This document shows, one piece after another, positions 8,616-16,569 of a stretch of DNA of 64,000 bases (position 1 is its first letter; every line of letters begins with the position of its first letter). The notes beneath the pieces were generated by a model that searched no databases, was not told where the DNA came from, and saw only the letters and a program-made list of their open reading frames with translations. The translations under genes were made by a program, and so were the position numbers. Origin of the DNA: Tenggerimyces flavus (GTDB lineage Bacteria > Actinomycetota > Actinomycetes > Propionibacteriales > Actinopolymorphaceae); assembly GCF_016907715.1 (NCBI RefSeq), contig NZ_JAFBCM010000001.1:2976001-3040000 (forward strand), in the 5' to 3' direction.

Positions 8616-8725
8616 GTGGCCGGTCCGGGGCGCGTCAAGGGCGCCTCCCAGGGGGCGCTTCGCGCGGGGTGAGAGCGTCGCTTCGCGACCGCGGAGCGGC
8701 CCTTGACTCGTCCCGGCCCGGCCAC
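8616..8725. repeat. 110-bp imperfect hairpin, family C
   Basis: The outer 27 nt on each side (starting GTGGCCGG and ending CCGGCCAC) pair with about four mismatches. The inner part contains GTCAAGGGC and GCCCTTGAC. The interior, read on the minus strand, matches the element at 22535-22638 (AGTCAAGGGCCGC, GCGGTCGCG, AGCGACGCT). No gene is visible. Confidence 0.75.
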
Positions 8726-8870
8726 CTGTCTTTCACGCGCCGCCCCTGCCCCCCGGAACAGGTGTCCCGGGGGGAGGTTCCTTCTTGCTGGGGTTTGCTG
8801 CCGTGCTCGCGTCGCCTGTTGGCCCCCTGCTTCTTGTGGTGTCGATGAAGCCGGGCCTTCCGACTGCCCG

Positions 8871-8929
8871 TTTTGAATGAAGGGCACCTTCATTCAATAG
8901 GTTCGAATGAAGGTGCCCTTCATTCAAAA
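8871..8929. repeat. 59-bp double palindrome, family A (paired form)
   Basis: Two family-A palindromes lie back to back: perfect 25-bp outer arms (8871-8895, 8905-8929) separated by AATAGGTTC. The same element, inverted (spacer GAACCTATT), occurs at 22346-22401 and at the IS481 insertion site. Confidence 0.9.
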
Positions 8930-8943
8930 CCAGTGCGCTGAGC

Positions 8944-9432
8944 TCAGTCGATCTCGGTCCCGTAGTCGGGGTCGATCTGCTCGGGATCGATGCCCAGCAG
9001 CTCGGCGACTTGTTCGACGACGACATCGTGGACGAGTGCGGACAATTCGGACGAGCCGACCGTGCGCAGCTCGATCGGGCGGCGGTAGATCACGATTCGG
9101 GCCGGTCTGTTCGGACCGGGCTCCACCAGGACGCCGAGCGGGATGTCCTCCTCGTCCGGCGCGGTCGTCGGGTCGGGAACGTCCTCGACCGCGAACTCGA
9201 CGCCGGACAGTTCCTTGGCGTACCTGCGTTCGAGCTCCTCGACCGCGTCCAGGACCAGGTCGTCGAAGCGCTGCGAACGGGTCCGCGCCACCGGTACCCC
9301 GTCCGGCGCGAGTGGGCCGCCGACGGCGAGCGGGCCGCGCATGCCGCGCCCGTGTCGGTCGCGGCGGGAACCAGGCCGTACGCCGGCGCCTGGGTCGGGG
9401 CCGGCGAGGGGATCTGGAAGCCCTCCGGACAT
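8944..9432 (-). CDS. Metallopeptidase-like protein (zincin-fold family)
   Basis: Product of 162 residues, similar to the actinobacterial metallopeptidase-family protein encoded divergently from DUF3499. A basic, Gly-rich N-terminus (SRRDRHGRGMRGPLA) is followed by the conserved domain from about residue 55. The helix that holds HExxH in true zincins reads HDVVVEQVAELLG (His135, Asp136, Glu140), so the canonical HExxH is absent and proteolysis is doubtful. The ATG at 9432 is supported by TAGGCT at 9439-9444, exactly 6 nt upstream, giving a leaderless mRNA. Function is unknown. Confidence 0.82.
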   Translation of the reverse strand: MSGGLPDPLAGPDPGAGVRPGSRRDRHGRGMRGPLAVGGPLAPDGVPVARTRSQRFDDLVLDAVEELERRYAKELSGVEFAVEDVPDPTTAPDEEDIPLGVLVEPGPNRPARIVIYRRPIELRTVGSSELSALVHDVVVEQVAELLGIDPEQIDPDYGTEID

Positions 9433-9438
9433 GGTCGA

Positions 9439-9444
9439 AGCCTA
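9439..9444 (-). promoter_or_regulatory. -10 element of leaderless promoter (TAGGCT)
   Basis: TAGGCT is followed by 6 nt (TCGACC) and the ATG of the metallopeptidase-like gene. This spacing puts the transcription start at the start codon. Confidence 0.55.
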
Positions 9445-9489
9445 GTTGTTCCACCCACATGTCGGTGGGTCCGTGGCATCCTTCCGGCC

Positions 9490-10767
9490 ATGACCGACGA
9501 GCGGCTCACCGCGAAGCAGTTCCAGGACTCCGACGGGGTCGAGGACTGGCGCGTTCTCGCCTTCGGCGCGAACGCGTGGTTCGACGCGCCCTCGCACGCC
9601 GCCGGCGCTGAGCTGGTGCGCCGGATCGCCGACCTCGGCGGGCGCCAGCCGGACGTCAACCTGCGCGCCAGTGGCGTGCACGTACGTATCCCCTCCCCGC
9701 CCGACCTCACCACTGCCGACGTGGAGCTGGCGCGGCAGATCTCCGCGGCCGCGCGCGACCTCGGCCGAGCCGCCGATCCGTCGGCCGTGCAGGACGTCCA
9801 GGTGACGATCGACGTGCTCGACAAGGCGGCGGTGGTCCCGTTCTGGCAGACCGCGCTGGGGTACGACCTGGTGGGCGACGACGACCTGGTCGACCCGATG
9901 CGGCGGCACCCGGCGATCTGGTTCCAGCAGCAGAGCGACCCACGACCGTTGCGCAACCGGATCCACCTCGACATCGTGCGCCCGAACGCGCTGGCCGCCG
10001 ACGGAGTCGAGGCGGTCGGCGGCCGTGCCACCGGGGTGATCGAGGTGGGTCTCGCCGACGCCGAGGGCAACGAAGCGGACGTCATCCCGCTCGGGCCGGC
10101 GGAGCGCCTGGAGGCACCGGAGACCGCTGACTGGAGTGGTCCGTTCGCCGGGATGGTGTTCTACCCGGTCTCCTCGCCCCAGCAGGGCGCCGAGGTCGCC
10201 GCCGTCGCGGCGGGGATGGCCGACGAGGCCGGCATGCCGATGATGATCGACCTGCGCCCGGGCGGCGTGCTGCTCGACACCGGCAAGGACCAGGAGTGGA
10301 ACGACCCGTTCCCGGAGCTGGCCCGCAAGATCCAGGCCGCGGCGCGGGGGATGGGGCTGGCCGCGGACCCGGCTCCGCTGCGGTTCGTCCAGGTCGGGAT
10401 CGATGCCGCCGACGTCCCCGTGCTCCGTCACTTCTGGCGGACCGTCCTCGGCTACGAGGAGGACCAGCGCGAGCATGTCACCGACCTCTTCGACCCGCGC
10501 AGGCTCAACGCACCGGTGTTCTTCCTGGAGATCGACACCTCGGAGGAGGACCGGCGCAAGCAGCGCAACCGCATCCACGTCGACGTCTTCGTACCGAACG
10601 ACCAGGCCCAGGCACGCATCGATGCGGCCCTCGCAGCAGGCGGCCGGATCGTCTACGACGCCGAGGCGCCGGAGTGGTGGACGCTCGCCGACCCCGAGGG
10701 CAACGAGGTCGACATCGCAGTCTCGGTGGGTCGCGAAGAGCTCTGGCAGGAGCGGGCCGGCGCCTGA
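9490..10767 (+). CDS. Duplicated pterin-dehydratase-like / VOC (glyoxalase) protein
   Basis: Protein of 425 residues with an internal duplication. Residues about 1-100 and 215-310 resemble pterin-4a-carbinolamine dehydratase-like domains. Residues about 105-210 and 312-425 are vicinal-oxygen-chelate (glyoxalase-like) domains, each with a PFW or RHFW helix, an NRIH(L/V)D strand and a DAEGNE or DPEGNE ending. VOC domains bind a metal and act in lyase, isomerase or resistance reactions; the reaction here is unknown. The ATG at 9490 yields the family-like start TDERLTAKQFQDSDGVEDW; a longer open frame upstream lies antisense to the metallopeptidase-like gene and is ignored. It sits between genes that are normally adjacent in actinobacteria. 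Confidence 0.85.
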   Translation: MTDERLTAKQFQDSDGVEDWRVLAFGANAWFDAPSHAAGAELVRRIADLGGRQPDVNLRASGVHVRIPSPPDLTTADVELARQISAAARDLGRAADPSAVQDVQVTIDVLDKAAVVPFWQTALGYDLVGDDDLVDPMRRHPAIWFQQQSDPRPLRNRIHLDIVRPNALAADGVEAVGGRATGVIEVGLADAEGNEADVIPLGPAERLEAPETADWSGPFAGMVFYPVSSPQQGAEVAAVAAGMADEAGMPMMIDLRPGGVLLDTGKDQEWNDPFPELARKIQAAARGMGLAADPAPLRFVQVGIDAADVPVLRHFWRTVLGYEEDQREHVTDLFDPRRLNAPVFFLEIDTSEEDRRKQRNRIHVDVFVPNDQAQARIDAALAAGGRIVYDAEAPEWWTLADPEGNEVDIAVSVGREELWQERAGA

Positions 10768-10803
10768 CGCGTGGCGGAAGAACTGGTTGGGGGTGGCGCC
10801 CGC

Positions 10804-10809
10804 TACGAT
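10804..10809 (+). promoter_or_regulatory. -10 element of leaderless promoter (TACGAT)
   Basis: TACGAT lies 6 nt before the GTG of the DUF3499 gene. There is no ribosome-binding site, so a leaderless transcript is likely. Confidence 0.55.
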
Positions 10810-10815
10810 CCGAAC

Positions 10816-11169
10816 GTGGGGTCGCTTCGGAGATGTTCGCGGACGGCATGTCTGCGCCCGGCGATCGCGACGCTGACCTACGTCTACGCCGACTCGACCG
10901 CGGTGCTGGGTCCGTTGGCGACGTACGCCGAGCCGCACTGCTATGACCTGTGCGCCGAGCACGCGGAGCGGCTCACCGCGCCGCGCGGCTGGGAGGTGAT
11001 CCGGCTCGCGCCGGATCCCGACGCGCTCCGCCCTTCGCACGACGACCTCGAGGCGCTGGCGAACGCGGTCCGCGAGGCCGCCCGCCCGGAGGAGTCCTCC
11101 GACCAGCCTCCGGTCGAGGTCGGCCGCCGCGGTCACCTGCGCGTCCTGCGTACTCCCGACTCGACCTGA
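10816..11169 (+). CDS. DUF3499 family protein
   Basis: Small cytoplasmic protein of 117 residues, conserved in actinobacteria between the metallopeptidase-like gene and phosphomannomutase. The core LRRCSRTAC ... TLTYVYADSTAVLGPLA ... HCYDLCAEHAERLTAPRGWE is nearly invariant in the family. Paired cysteines (Cys7, Cys12 and the CYDLC motif) suggest a zinc ribbon. The open frame begins at 10771, but the GTG at 10816 gives the family start MGSLRRCS and is placed by a leaderless -10. Function is unknown. Confidence 0.88.
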   Translation: MGSLRRCSRTACLRPAIATLTYVYADSTAVLGPLATYAEPHCYDLCAEHAERLTAPRGWEVIRLAPDPDALRPSHDDLEALANAVREAARPEESSDQPPVEVGRRGHLRVLRTPDST

Positions 11170-11182
11170 CCCGCTCGCCAGT

Positions 11183-11188
11183 TAGGGT
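11183..11188 (+). promoter_or_regulatory. -10 element of leaderless promoter (TAGGGT)
   Basis: TAGGGT followed by 6 nt and the GTG of the phosphomannomutase gene at 11195. An in-frame GTG at 11189 is too close to the hexamer to be the start of this transcript. Confidence 0.5.
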
Positions 11189-11194
11189 GTGGCC

Positions 11195-12562
11195 GTGTCA
11201 GATGCAGGGGCGGTCTTCAAGGCGTACGACATCCGCGGTGTCGCGCCCGACGAGCTCGACGACGACCTCGCGCGCCGGATCGGTGCCGCGTTCGTCCACG
11301 TCGTGGCCTCGCCGAAGGTCGTCGTCGGCCGCGACATGCGCCTCTCCTCGCCTGGCCTCGCCGCCGCGTTCATCGAGGGCGTGACCAGCCAGGGCGTCGA
11401 CGTGATCGACATCGGGCTCGCCTCGACCGACCTGCTCTACTTCGCCAGCGGCCGCCTCGGACTCCCCGGCGCGATGTTCACCGCGAGCCACAACCCCGGC
11501 AAGTACGGCGGCATCAAGCTGTGTCGCGCCGGCGCCGCCGCGCTGAGCCGCGACACCGGGCTCGCCGAGCTGAGGATCCTCGCCGACAAGGACTTCGAGC
11601 CCGCCGAAAGCCAAGGCTCGGTCGAGCACAGCGACCTGCTCGCCGCGTACGCCGACTACCTCCGCGAGCTCGTCCCGCTCGAACACATCCGCCCGCTCAC
11701 CGTCGTCGTCGACGCCGGCAACGGGATGGCCGGCCACACCGTTCCGGCCGTGCTCGCCGGGCTGCCGATCGAGGTCGTTCCGCTCTACTTCGAGCTCGAC
11801 GGCACGTTCCCGAACCACGAGGCCAACCCGCTCGACCCGGAGAACCTCCGCGACCTGCAGGAACGCGTCCGCTACGAGGGCGCCGACCTCGGTCTGGCGT
11901 TCGACGGCGACGCGGACCGCTGCTGGGTCGTCGACGAGGAGGGCGAGTCGGTCTCGCCGTCCGCCGTCACCGCGCTGATCGCCGCCCGCGAGCTCGAGCG
12001 GGAGCCGGGCGCGACGATCATCCACAACGTGATCACCTCGCGCGCCGTCCCCGAGATCGTCCGCGAACGTGGCGGCCACCCGGTACGGACGCTCGTCGGC
12101 CACTCGATCATCAAAGCCCGGATGGCGGAGACCGGCGCGATCTTCGGCGGCGAGCACTCCGCGCACTTCTACTTCCGCGACTTCTGGCACGCCGACTCCG
12201 GCCTGCTCGCCGCGCTGCACCTGCTCGCCGCGCTCGGCACCGACGAGATGCCGCTGTCGGAGCTGATGGCCGGGTACGAACGGTACGTGTCGTCGGGCGA
12301 GATCAACACGACCGTGGCGGACCATGATGCGACGATGACGCTGGTGAAGAAGCAGTACGCCAGCCGCTCGGACGTGACGATCGACGAGCTGGACGGGTTC
12401 ACGGTCGAACACCCCGACTGGTGGTTCAATCTCCGCCCGTCCAACACCGAGCCGCTGCTTCGGCTCAACGCGGAGGCCTCCGACCAGGCCACCATGGAAC
12501 GGATCCGCGACGAGGTCCTCGACCTCGTACGCGGCGTGGGAAGGGAAGCATCGCCCTCGTGA
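11195..12562 (+). CDS. manB: Phosphomannomutase / phosphoglucomutase
   Basis: Converts mannose-6-phosphate to mannose-1-phosphate (and often the glucose equivalents), feeding GDP-mannose for mannosylated lipids and glycans. Product of 455 residues with all four alpha-D-phosphohexomutase domains. The N-terminus is [10 protein letters not shown], the catalytic phosphoserine loop is [13 protein letters not shown] (Ser98), the metal loop is FDGDADR, the sugar loop is [10 protein letters not shown] and the phosphate loop is [11 protein letters not shown]. It heads a run of mannose-metabolism genes (Trm112-like, SIS isomerase, manA) with overlapping or very close starts, so they are likely one operon. 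Confidence 0.95.
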   Translation: MSDAGAVFKAYDIRGVAPDELDDDLARRIGAAFVHVVASPKVVVGRDMRLSSPGLAAAFIEGVTSQGVDVIDIGLASTDLLYFASGRLGLPGAMFTASHNPGKYGGIKLCRAGAAALSRDTGLAELRILADKDFEPAESQGSVEHSDLLAAYADYLRELVPLEHIRPLTVVVDAGNGMAGHTVPAVLAGLPIEVVPLYFELDGTFPNHEANPLDPENLRDLQERVRYEGADLGLAFDGDADRCWVVDEEGESVSPSAVTALIAARELEREPGATIIHNVITSRAVPEIVRERGGHPVRTLVGHSIIKARMAETGAIFGGEHSAHFYFRDFWHADSGLLAALHLLAALGTDEMPLSELMAGYERYVSSGEINTTVADHDATMTLVKKQYASRSDVTIDELDGFTVEHPDWWFNLRPSNTEPLLRLNAEASDQATMERIRDEVLDLVRGVGREASPS

Positions 12563-12780
12563 ACCTCGACCAAGAACTGCTCGAGATCCTGGCCTGCCCG
12601 GCCTGCAAGTCGGCTCTGCGCGTGGACGACGGCGCGAACGAGCTGGTCTGCACGAGCGGGGCCTGCGGGCTCGCGTACCCAGTGCGCGACGACATTCCCG
12701 TGCTGCTCGTCGACGAAGCGCGCAAGCCCGGCGAGAAGCCGAGCGAAGCGGCTTCCGACGACGACGCGCCGACCGAGTAG
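12559..12780 (+). CDS. Trm112-like (UPF0434) zinc-ribbon protein
   Basis: Protein of 73 residues with [15 protein letters not shown], a second cysteine pair ([12 protein letters not shown]) and VRDDIPVLL, the standard Trm112/YcaR pattern. Trm112 proteins act as small partners of methyltransferases or other enzymes. The acidic tail (DDDAPTE) is probably disordered. The GTG start overlaps the manB stop (GTGA), which fixes it and implies translational coupling; the open frame extends further upstream inside manB. Confidence 0.92.
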   Translation: MNLDQELLEILACPACKSALRVDDGANELVCTSGACGLAYPVRDDIPVLLVDEARKPGEKPSEAASDDDAPTE

Positions 12781-12790
12781 GAGCACCTGA

Positions 12791-13831
12791 GTGTCGGTTC
12801 AATCGTTCGACGAAAGCCTGCTCGACGACGCCGAGGCGTTGCAGCACGCCGATGCGGCGCTGCGCGGCCTGGCCGAGGCCGGCGCGCGCGTACGGACCGA
12901 GGCGAACGCGAGCAACGACGTCGCGGAACGGCTCACCCAGCTGGGCCGGCCGCGCGCCCTGGTGGCGGCCGGCGCGGACGCCCGGCTGCTGCGTGCCGTG
13001 CTCGAGCCGTGGTGCCCGGTGCCGTTCGTCGCCTGGCCCGGACCCGGCCTGCCGGGGTGGGTCGGCGCGCTCGACCTGGTCGTCGTGCTCGCGCCCGGCG
13101 GCTCCGACGCGGAGACGCAGTCGGCCGTGCAGGAGGCGGTACGTCGCGGCAGCACGCTGATCGTCGCCTGCCCGACGCAGTCGCCGCTCGCGGAGATGGC
13201 CGAGGGGCGCGACACGATTCTGGTGCCGTCGCAGACCGGTGACGCGCTCGCCGTGGCCGTCGTCGTTCTGCAGCTGTTGCACGTGCTCGAGCTCGGACCC
13301 GAGGTCAATGGCGAGTCGGTCGCGATGGCGCTCGACGACGTGGCCTCGCGCTGCTCGCCGTACGCCGACCTCGCCTCGAACCCGGCGAAGGACCTGTCGC
13401 TCGTGCTCGCCGAGGCGTTGCCACTCGTGTGGGGTGGCTCGGTCCTCGCGGCCCGCGCCGGCCGCCGGGTGGCGGAGACGTTGCGCCGAGCTTCCGGTCG
13501 CGCCGCGTTGGCGGCCGACGCCGACCATCTCGTTCCGGTGATCGAGGGCTCGCCTCCGCGCGACCTGTTCGCCGACCCCTGGGCCGACCCGGCGGCGACC
13601 CCGCTGCGGCCCGCGTTGTTCGTTCTCGACGACGGCTCGGAGCAGCCCGTGATCCGCGCGAACCGCGGCCGGCTGCTGGCGACCGCGGAGAAGGCGCAGG
13701 TGCACACCCGCACGATCAGCTGGACCGAGGGTCCGGAGGTCGCGCGGTACGCGGCGTTGCAGTCGATGGGGACGTACGTCGCGATCTACCTCGCGGTCGG
13801 ACTGGGTAAGTACCTGCCGGCAGCCACCTGA
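12791..13831 (+). CDS. SIS-domain sugar-phosphate isomerase-like protein (TobH type)
   Basis: Product of 346 residues belonging to the actinobacterial SIS/TobH family, annotated elsewhere as bifunctional phosphoglucose/phosphomannose isomerase-like. An N-terminal SIS half (residues about 50-160, with DLVVVLAPGGSDAETQSAVQ) precedes a C-terminal half ending YVAIYLAVGLGKYL. The GTG at 12791 follows a GGAG 7 nt upstream and lies 10 bp after the Trm112-like stop. Its place between phosphomannomutase and manA is the same as in mycobacteria and suggests a role in hexose-6-phosphate interconversion; the reaction is not proven from sequence. Confidence 0.85.
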   Translation: MSVQSFDESLLDDAEALQHADAALRGLAEAGARVRTEANASNDVAERLTQLGRPRALVAAGADARLLRAVLEPWCPVPFVAWPGPGLPGWVGALDLVVVLAPGGSDAETQSAVQEAVRRGSTLIVACPTQSPLAEMAEGRDTILVPSQTGDALAVAVVVLQLLHVLELGPEVNGESVAMALDDVASRCSPYADLASNPAKDLSLVLAEALPLVWGGSVLAARAGRRVAETLRRASGRAALAADADHLVPVIEGSPPRDLFADPWADPAATPLRPALFVLDDGSEQPVIRANRGRLLATAEKAQVHTRTISWTEGPEVARYAALQSMGTYVAIYLAVGLGKYLPAAT

Positions 13832-13856
13832 CGACACGATCTGAGGGCCAAGGGAC

Positions 13857-15029
13857 ATGCAGCTCCTGGAGAACCCGATCCGCCCGTACGCCTGGGGTTC
13901 GCCCACCGCGATCCCCGAGATGCTTGGAGTCGAACCGACCGGCGAGCCGCAGGCCGAGCTGTGGATGGGCGCCCATCCGGGGTCGCCGTCGTTGGTCGGC
14001 GGCCGTTCGCTCGTGGACGTGATCGAGGCGGATCCCGCGGGTGAGCTGGGGCCGGCCGTCCTCGAGGGCTTCGGCCCGCGACTGCCGTTCCTGTTGAAGG
14101 TGCTGGCGGCTGCCGATCCGTTGTCGCTGCAGGCGCACCCGAACCCGGAGCAGGGGCGGGAGGGGTTCGAACGGGAGAACGACGAGGGCATCCCGCTGTC
14201 GGCTCCGGAGCGGAACTACAAGGACGCGGGCGCGAAGCCGGAGCTGATCTGCGCGCTGACCGACTTCTCCGCGCTGGTGGGCTTCCAGCCGCCGGCTCGT
14301 ACGTTGGCCTCGGTCGACGCGCTGGGGGCGGCCGAGCTGGAGCCGTACGTCGCTCATCTGCGCGAGCAGCCGGACGCGCGAGGGGTGCGGGCGGCTTTCA
14401 CGATGCTGATGACGGCGCCGGTGGCCGAGCAGCGGCGGCTGGTCGCCGCCGTACTCGCGCGGGCTCGGTCGTCGTCGCTGCCGGAGGCCGCGTTGCTGCG
14501 GCTGCTCGGGTCGAAGCACCCGGGCGATCCCGGCGTGATCGCGGCGTTGCTGCTGAACCACGTCGACCTGCGGCCGGGGGAGGCGCTGTACCTGCCGGCG
14601 GGCAACCTGCACGCGTACCTGTCCGGCGTCGGCGTGGAGATCCTCGCGAACTCCGACAACGTGCTGCGCGGCGGTCTGACCAGCAAGCACATCGACCTGC
14701 CGGAGCTGCTGCGGCTGCTCGACTTCACGCCTGCTGCGGCTCGGGTCTTGGTGCCGGAGGCTCGGCCGGGCGGCGAAGAGGTGTACCCGACGCCGGCGCC
14801 GGACTTCCGGCTGTCGCGGATCACGGTGTCGGCCGAGCACGAGGTGAAGCTCGAGGCGGCAGGGCCGCAGATCCTGCTGTGCGTCGCTGGTTCCGCCGTG
14901 GCGCAGAGCGAGCGCGGCCAGGTGTCGTTGGCGCGGGGCGCCTCGGCGTTCGCAGGCGCTTCGGACGGCGCGGTGACGCTTTCCGGGGACGGCGTGATCT
15001 TCAGGGCGACGGCCGGTCTGGCTGTCTAG
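13857..15029 (+). CDS. manA: Mannose-6-phosphate isomerase, class I
   Basis: Interconverts fructose-6-phosphate and mannose-6-phosphate, the entry to GDP-mannose. Cupin-fold enzyme of 390 residues. Zinc ligands lie in LSLQAHPNPEQ and in the following Glu/His positions. YKDAGAKPELICALTDFSALVGF and LYLPAGNLHAYLSGVGVEI are diagnostic. The ATG at 13857 has an AGGG 5-6 nt upstream. It is the last gene of the mannose block and lies 25 bp after the SIS gene. Confidence 0.95.
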   Translation: MQLLENPIRPYAWGSPTAIPEMLGVEPTGEPQAELWMGAHPGSPSLVGGRSLVDVIEADPAGELGPAVLEGFGPRLPFLLKVLAAADPLSLQAHPNPEQGREGFERENDEGIPLSAPERNYKDAGAKPELICALTDFSALVGFQPPARTLASVDALGAAELEPYVAHLREQPDARGVRAAFTMLMTAPVAEQRRLVAAVLARARSSSLPEAALLRLLGSKHPGDPGVIAALLLNHVDLRPGEALYLPAGNLHAYLSGVGVEILANSDNVLRGGLTSKHIDLPELLRLLDFTPAAARVLVPEARPGGEEVYPTPAPDFRLSRITVSAEHEVKLEAAGPQILLCVAGSAVAQSERGQVSLARGASAFAGASDGAVTLSGDGVIFRATAGLAV

Positions 15030-15084
15030 ATCTCTTCCGGCAAGATATGGCAAAACGTTTCGGGGTCACGAACGGAAGGGCCGC

Positions 15085-16026
15085 ATGAGCGCAGAGGGAG
15101 GCACCAAGGCAGTCGTTGCTGCCTTGCTCGCCAATTCGGGTATCGCGGTGACGAAGTTCATCGCGTTCTTGCTCACCCAGTCGTCGGCGATGTTGGCCGA
15201 GTCGATCCACTCGGTGGCGGATGCCGGTAACCAGGTTCTGCTGCTCGTCGGCAAGAAGCGCTCGGAGCGCGAGGCGAACGAGCTGCACCCGTTCGGCTAT
15301 GGGCGCGAGCGGTACATCTACGCGTTCATCGTGTCGATCGTGCTGTTCTCGGTCGGTGGACTCTTCGCGCTGTACGAGGGGTGGCACAAGGTCAGCGAGC
15401 CGCACCCGATCACGGCGTGGCAGTGGGTGCCGGTCGTGGTGCTGCTGATCGCGATCGTGCTGGAGACGCTGTCGTTCCGTACGGCGATCGTCGAGGCGAA
15501 CCACGTACGCGGGTCGGCGTCGTGGAAGAACTTCATCCGGCGGGCCAAGTCGCCGGAGCTGCCGGTGATCCTGCTCGAGGACCTCGGCGCGCTGGTCGGT
15601 CTGGTGCTCGCGCTGATCGGCGTCTCGCTGACCCTGATCACCGGGAACGGCATCTGGGACGGCCTCGGCTCGATGTCGATCGGCGTGCTGCTGGTGATCA
15701 TCGCGATCATCCTGGCCGTGGAGATGAAGAGCTTGCTGATCGGCGAGTCCGCGACCGCCGAGCACGTGGCGGCGATCGAGAAGGCGATCGCCGACGAGCC
15801 GCTGGTGGATCGGCTGATCCACATGAAGACGCTGCACATCGGCCCGGAGGAACTGCTGGTGGCGGCCAAGATCGCCGTGACGGCGTCGGACCGCGCCTCG
15901 GACGTGGCTGATGCCATCAACGCGGTCGAAGAACGCATCCGCGCAGCCGTCCCGATCGCCCGCGCCATCTACGTCGAGCCCGACCTCGACCGCGCCCCCG
16001 CCGAGAGCGCGCCACCGCTGTCCTAG
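15085..16026 (+). CDS. Cation diffusion facilitator (CDF) metal exporter
   Basis: Membrane antiporter of 313 residues that exports divalent metals such as Zn2+ using the proton gradient. It has six predicted helices. The metal site uses HSVAD in helix 2 and EDLGA in helix 5. The C-terminal cytoplasmic dimer domain (residues about 215-300) carries LHIGPEELLVAAKI. It has GGAAGG upstream of the ATG and lies 55 bp after manA. A CDF gene is common at this place in related genomes. Metal specificity cannot be read with confidence. Confidence 0.92.
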   Translation: MSAEGGTKAVVAALLANSGIAVTKFIAFLLTQSSAMLAESIHSVADAGNQVLLLVGKKRSEREANELHPFGYGRERYIYAFIVSIVLFSVGGLFALYEGWHKVSEPHPITAWQWVPVVVLLIAIVLETLSFRTAIVEANHVRGSASWKNFIRRAKSPELPVILLEDLGALVGLVLALIGVSLTLITGNGIWDGLGSMSIGVLLVIIAIILAVEMKSLLIGESATAEHVAAIEKAIADEPLVDRLIHMKTLHIGPEELLVAAKIAVTASDRASDVADAINAVEERIRAAVPIARAIYVEPDLDRAPAESAPPLS

Positions 16027-16029
16027 GCC

Positions 16030-16105
16030 GTGATCATGTACGTGATCATGAAGGCGTACTAGTCGTATATGACCAGTCTGGCTTCACGATCACGTACATG
16101 ATCAC
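16030..16105. repeat. Hairpin element, family B (24-bp arms, one mismatch)
   Basis: Arms at 16030-16053 and 16082-16105, again made of GTGATCATG units, enclose a spacer with ACTAGTCGTATATG. It fills the gap between the convergent CDF and MerR-like genes and could act as a bidirectional terminator. Confidence 0.88.
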
Positions 16106-16125
16106 CGGGTGGAGTCGGGGCTGGA

Positions 16126-16464
16126 TCAGATTCGGGGAGGTAGGACGCCGCTGCGGCCGAGCCATTTGAGGGCTCGTTCGCGCTCGGTCTCGGCGGCGGT
16201 GGGGAGGCGGCCGGTACGTTCGGCCAGCTCTCGTACCGACGCCGCCACCGACGGCTCGGCCAGCACCCGGATGGCGAAGGCCAGGGCGGCGGGCGACACG
16301 TCGTAGTGCTGCTCCAACTCCAGCGCCAGGCGGGCGACGGACAGGGCCTCGTCGGAGTACTGCCGGTGCCCTTGTGACGGGGTGGGGAGCAGGCCGAGCG
16401 ACTCCCGATAGCGCAGCATCCGAGGCGAGGTTCCGAGCTCGTGAGCCGCTGCCGAGATCCGCAT
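16126..16464 (-). CDS. MerR-like transcriptional regulator
   Basis: Regulator of 112 residues with an N-terminal MerR winged helix ([26 protein letters not shown], then [20 protein letters not shown]) and a short helical tail. No cysteine effector site is present, so it does not look like a metal sensor of the MerR or CueR class. It is divergent from ahcY. An inverted repeat TGACA-N6-TGTCA sits just upstream of its start and overlaps its promoter, suggesting autoregulation and perhaps control of ahcY. Confidence 0.82.
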   Translation of the reverse strand: MRISAAAHELGTSPRMLRYRESLGLLPTPSQGHRQYSDEALSVARLALELEQHYDVSPAALAFAIRVLAEPSVAASVRELAERTGRLPTAAETERERALKWLGRSGVLPPRI

Positions 16465-16471
16465 GCCGGCT

Positions 16472-16491
16472 ATTCTGACAAAGTTCTGTCA
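16472..16491. promoter_or_regulatory. MerR-type operator and overlapping promoter
   Basis: The inverted repeat TGACA (16476-16480) / TGTCA (16487-16491) has a 6-nt spacer. On the minus strand CAGAAT lies 7 nt before the MerR-like ATG, so repressor binding would cover the -10. Confidence 0.5.
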
Positions 16492-16569
16492 AGAACGGGC
16501 GATCCGGCGCGAGGAATCGGTGAGGGCGCGGCTACGCTCCCACCCGGGGACACCGGACTAAGGAGAGCA

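Larger units (their letters stand above)
7938..8943. other. Gene-free, repeat-packed intergenic region (about 1 kb)
   Basis: No credible gene lies in this kilobase. It contains, in order, a short palindrome, a 76-bp perfect-arm hairpin element, a GC-rich hairpin, another short palindrome, a 50-bp perfect palindrome, a third short palindrome, a 110-bp imperfect hairpin and a 59-bp double palindrome. Several families recur elsewhere in the window. Small open frames here are translations of the palindromes and are not genes. Confidence 0.8.

Noticed and set aside
8196-8929. Small proteins such as those reading MNEGHLHSNLLNEGALHSK
   Set aside because: They are translations of the family-A palindromes, which recur in all frames and on both strands; no ribosome-binding sites.
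11198-14191. A 997-codon minus-strand open frame across manB, Trm112, SIS and manA
   Set aside because: All four plus-strand genes are unmistakable; the frame is a GC-bias shadow.
16492-16569. S-adenosylhomocysteine riboswitch upstream of ahcY
   Set aside because: The leader is only about 75 bp and does not show the conserved core of that riboswitch; a short 5' UTR with a good ribosome-binding site is the simpler reading.
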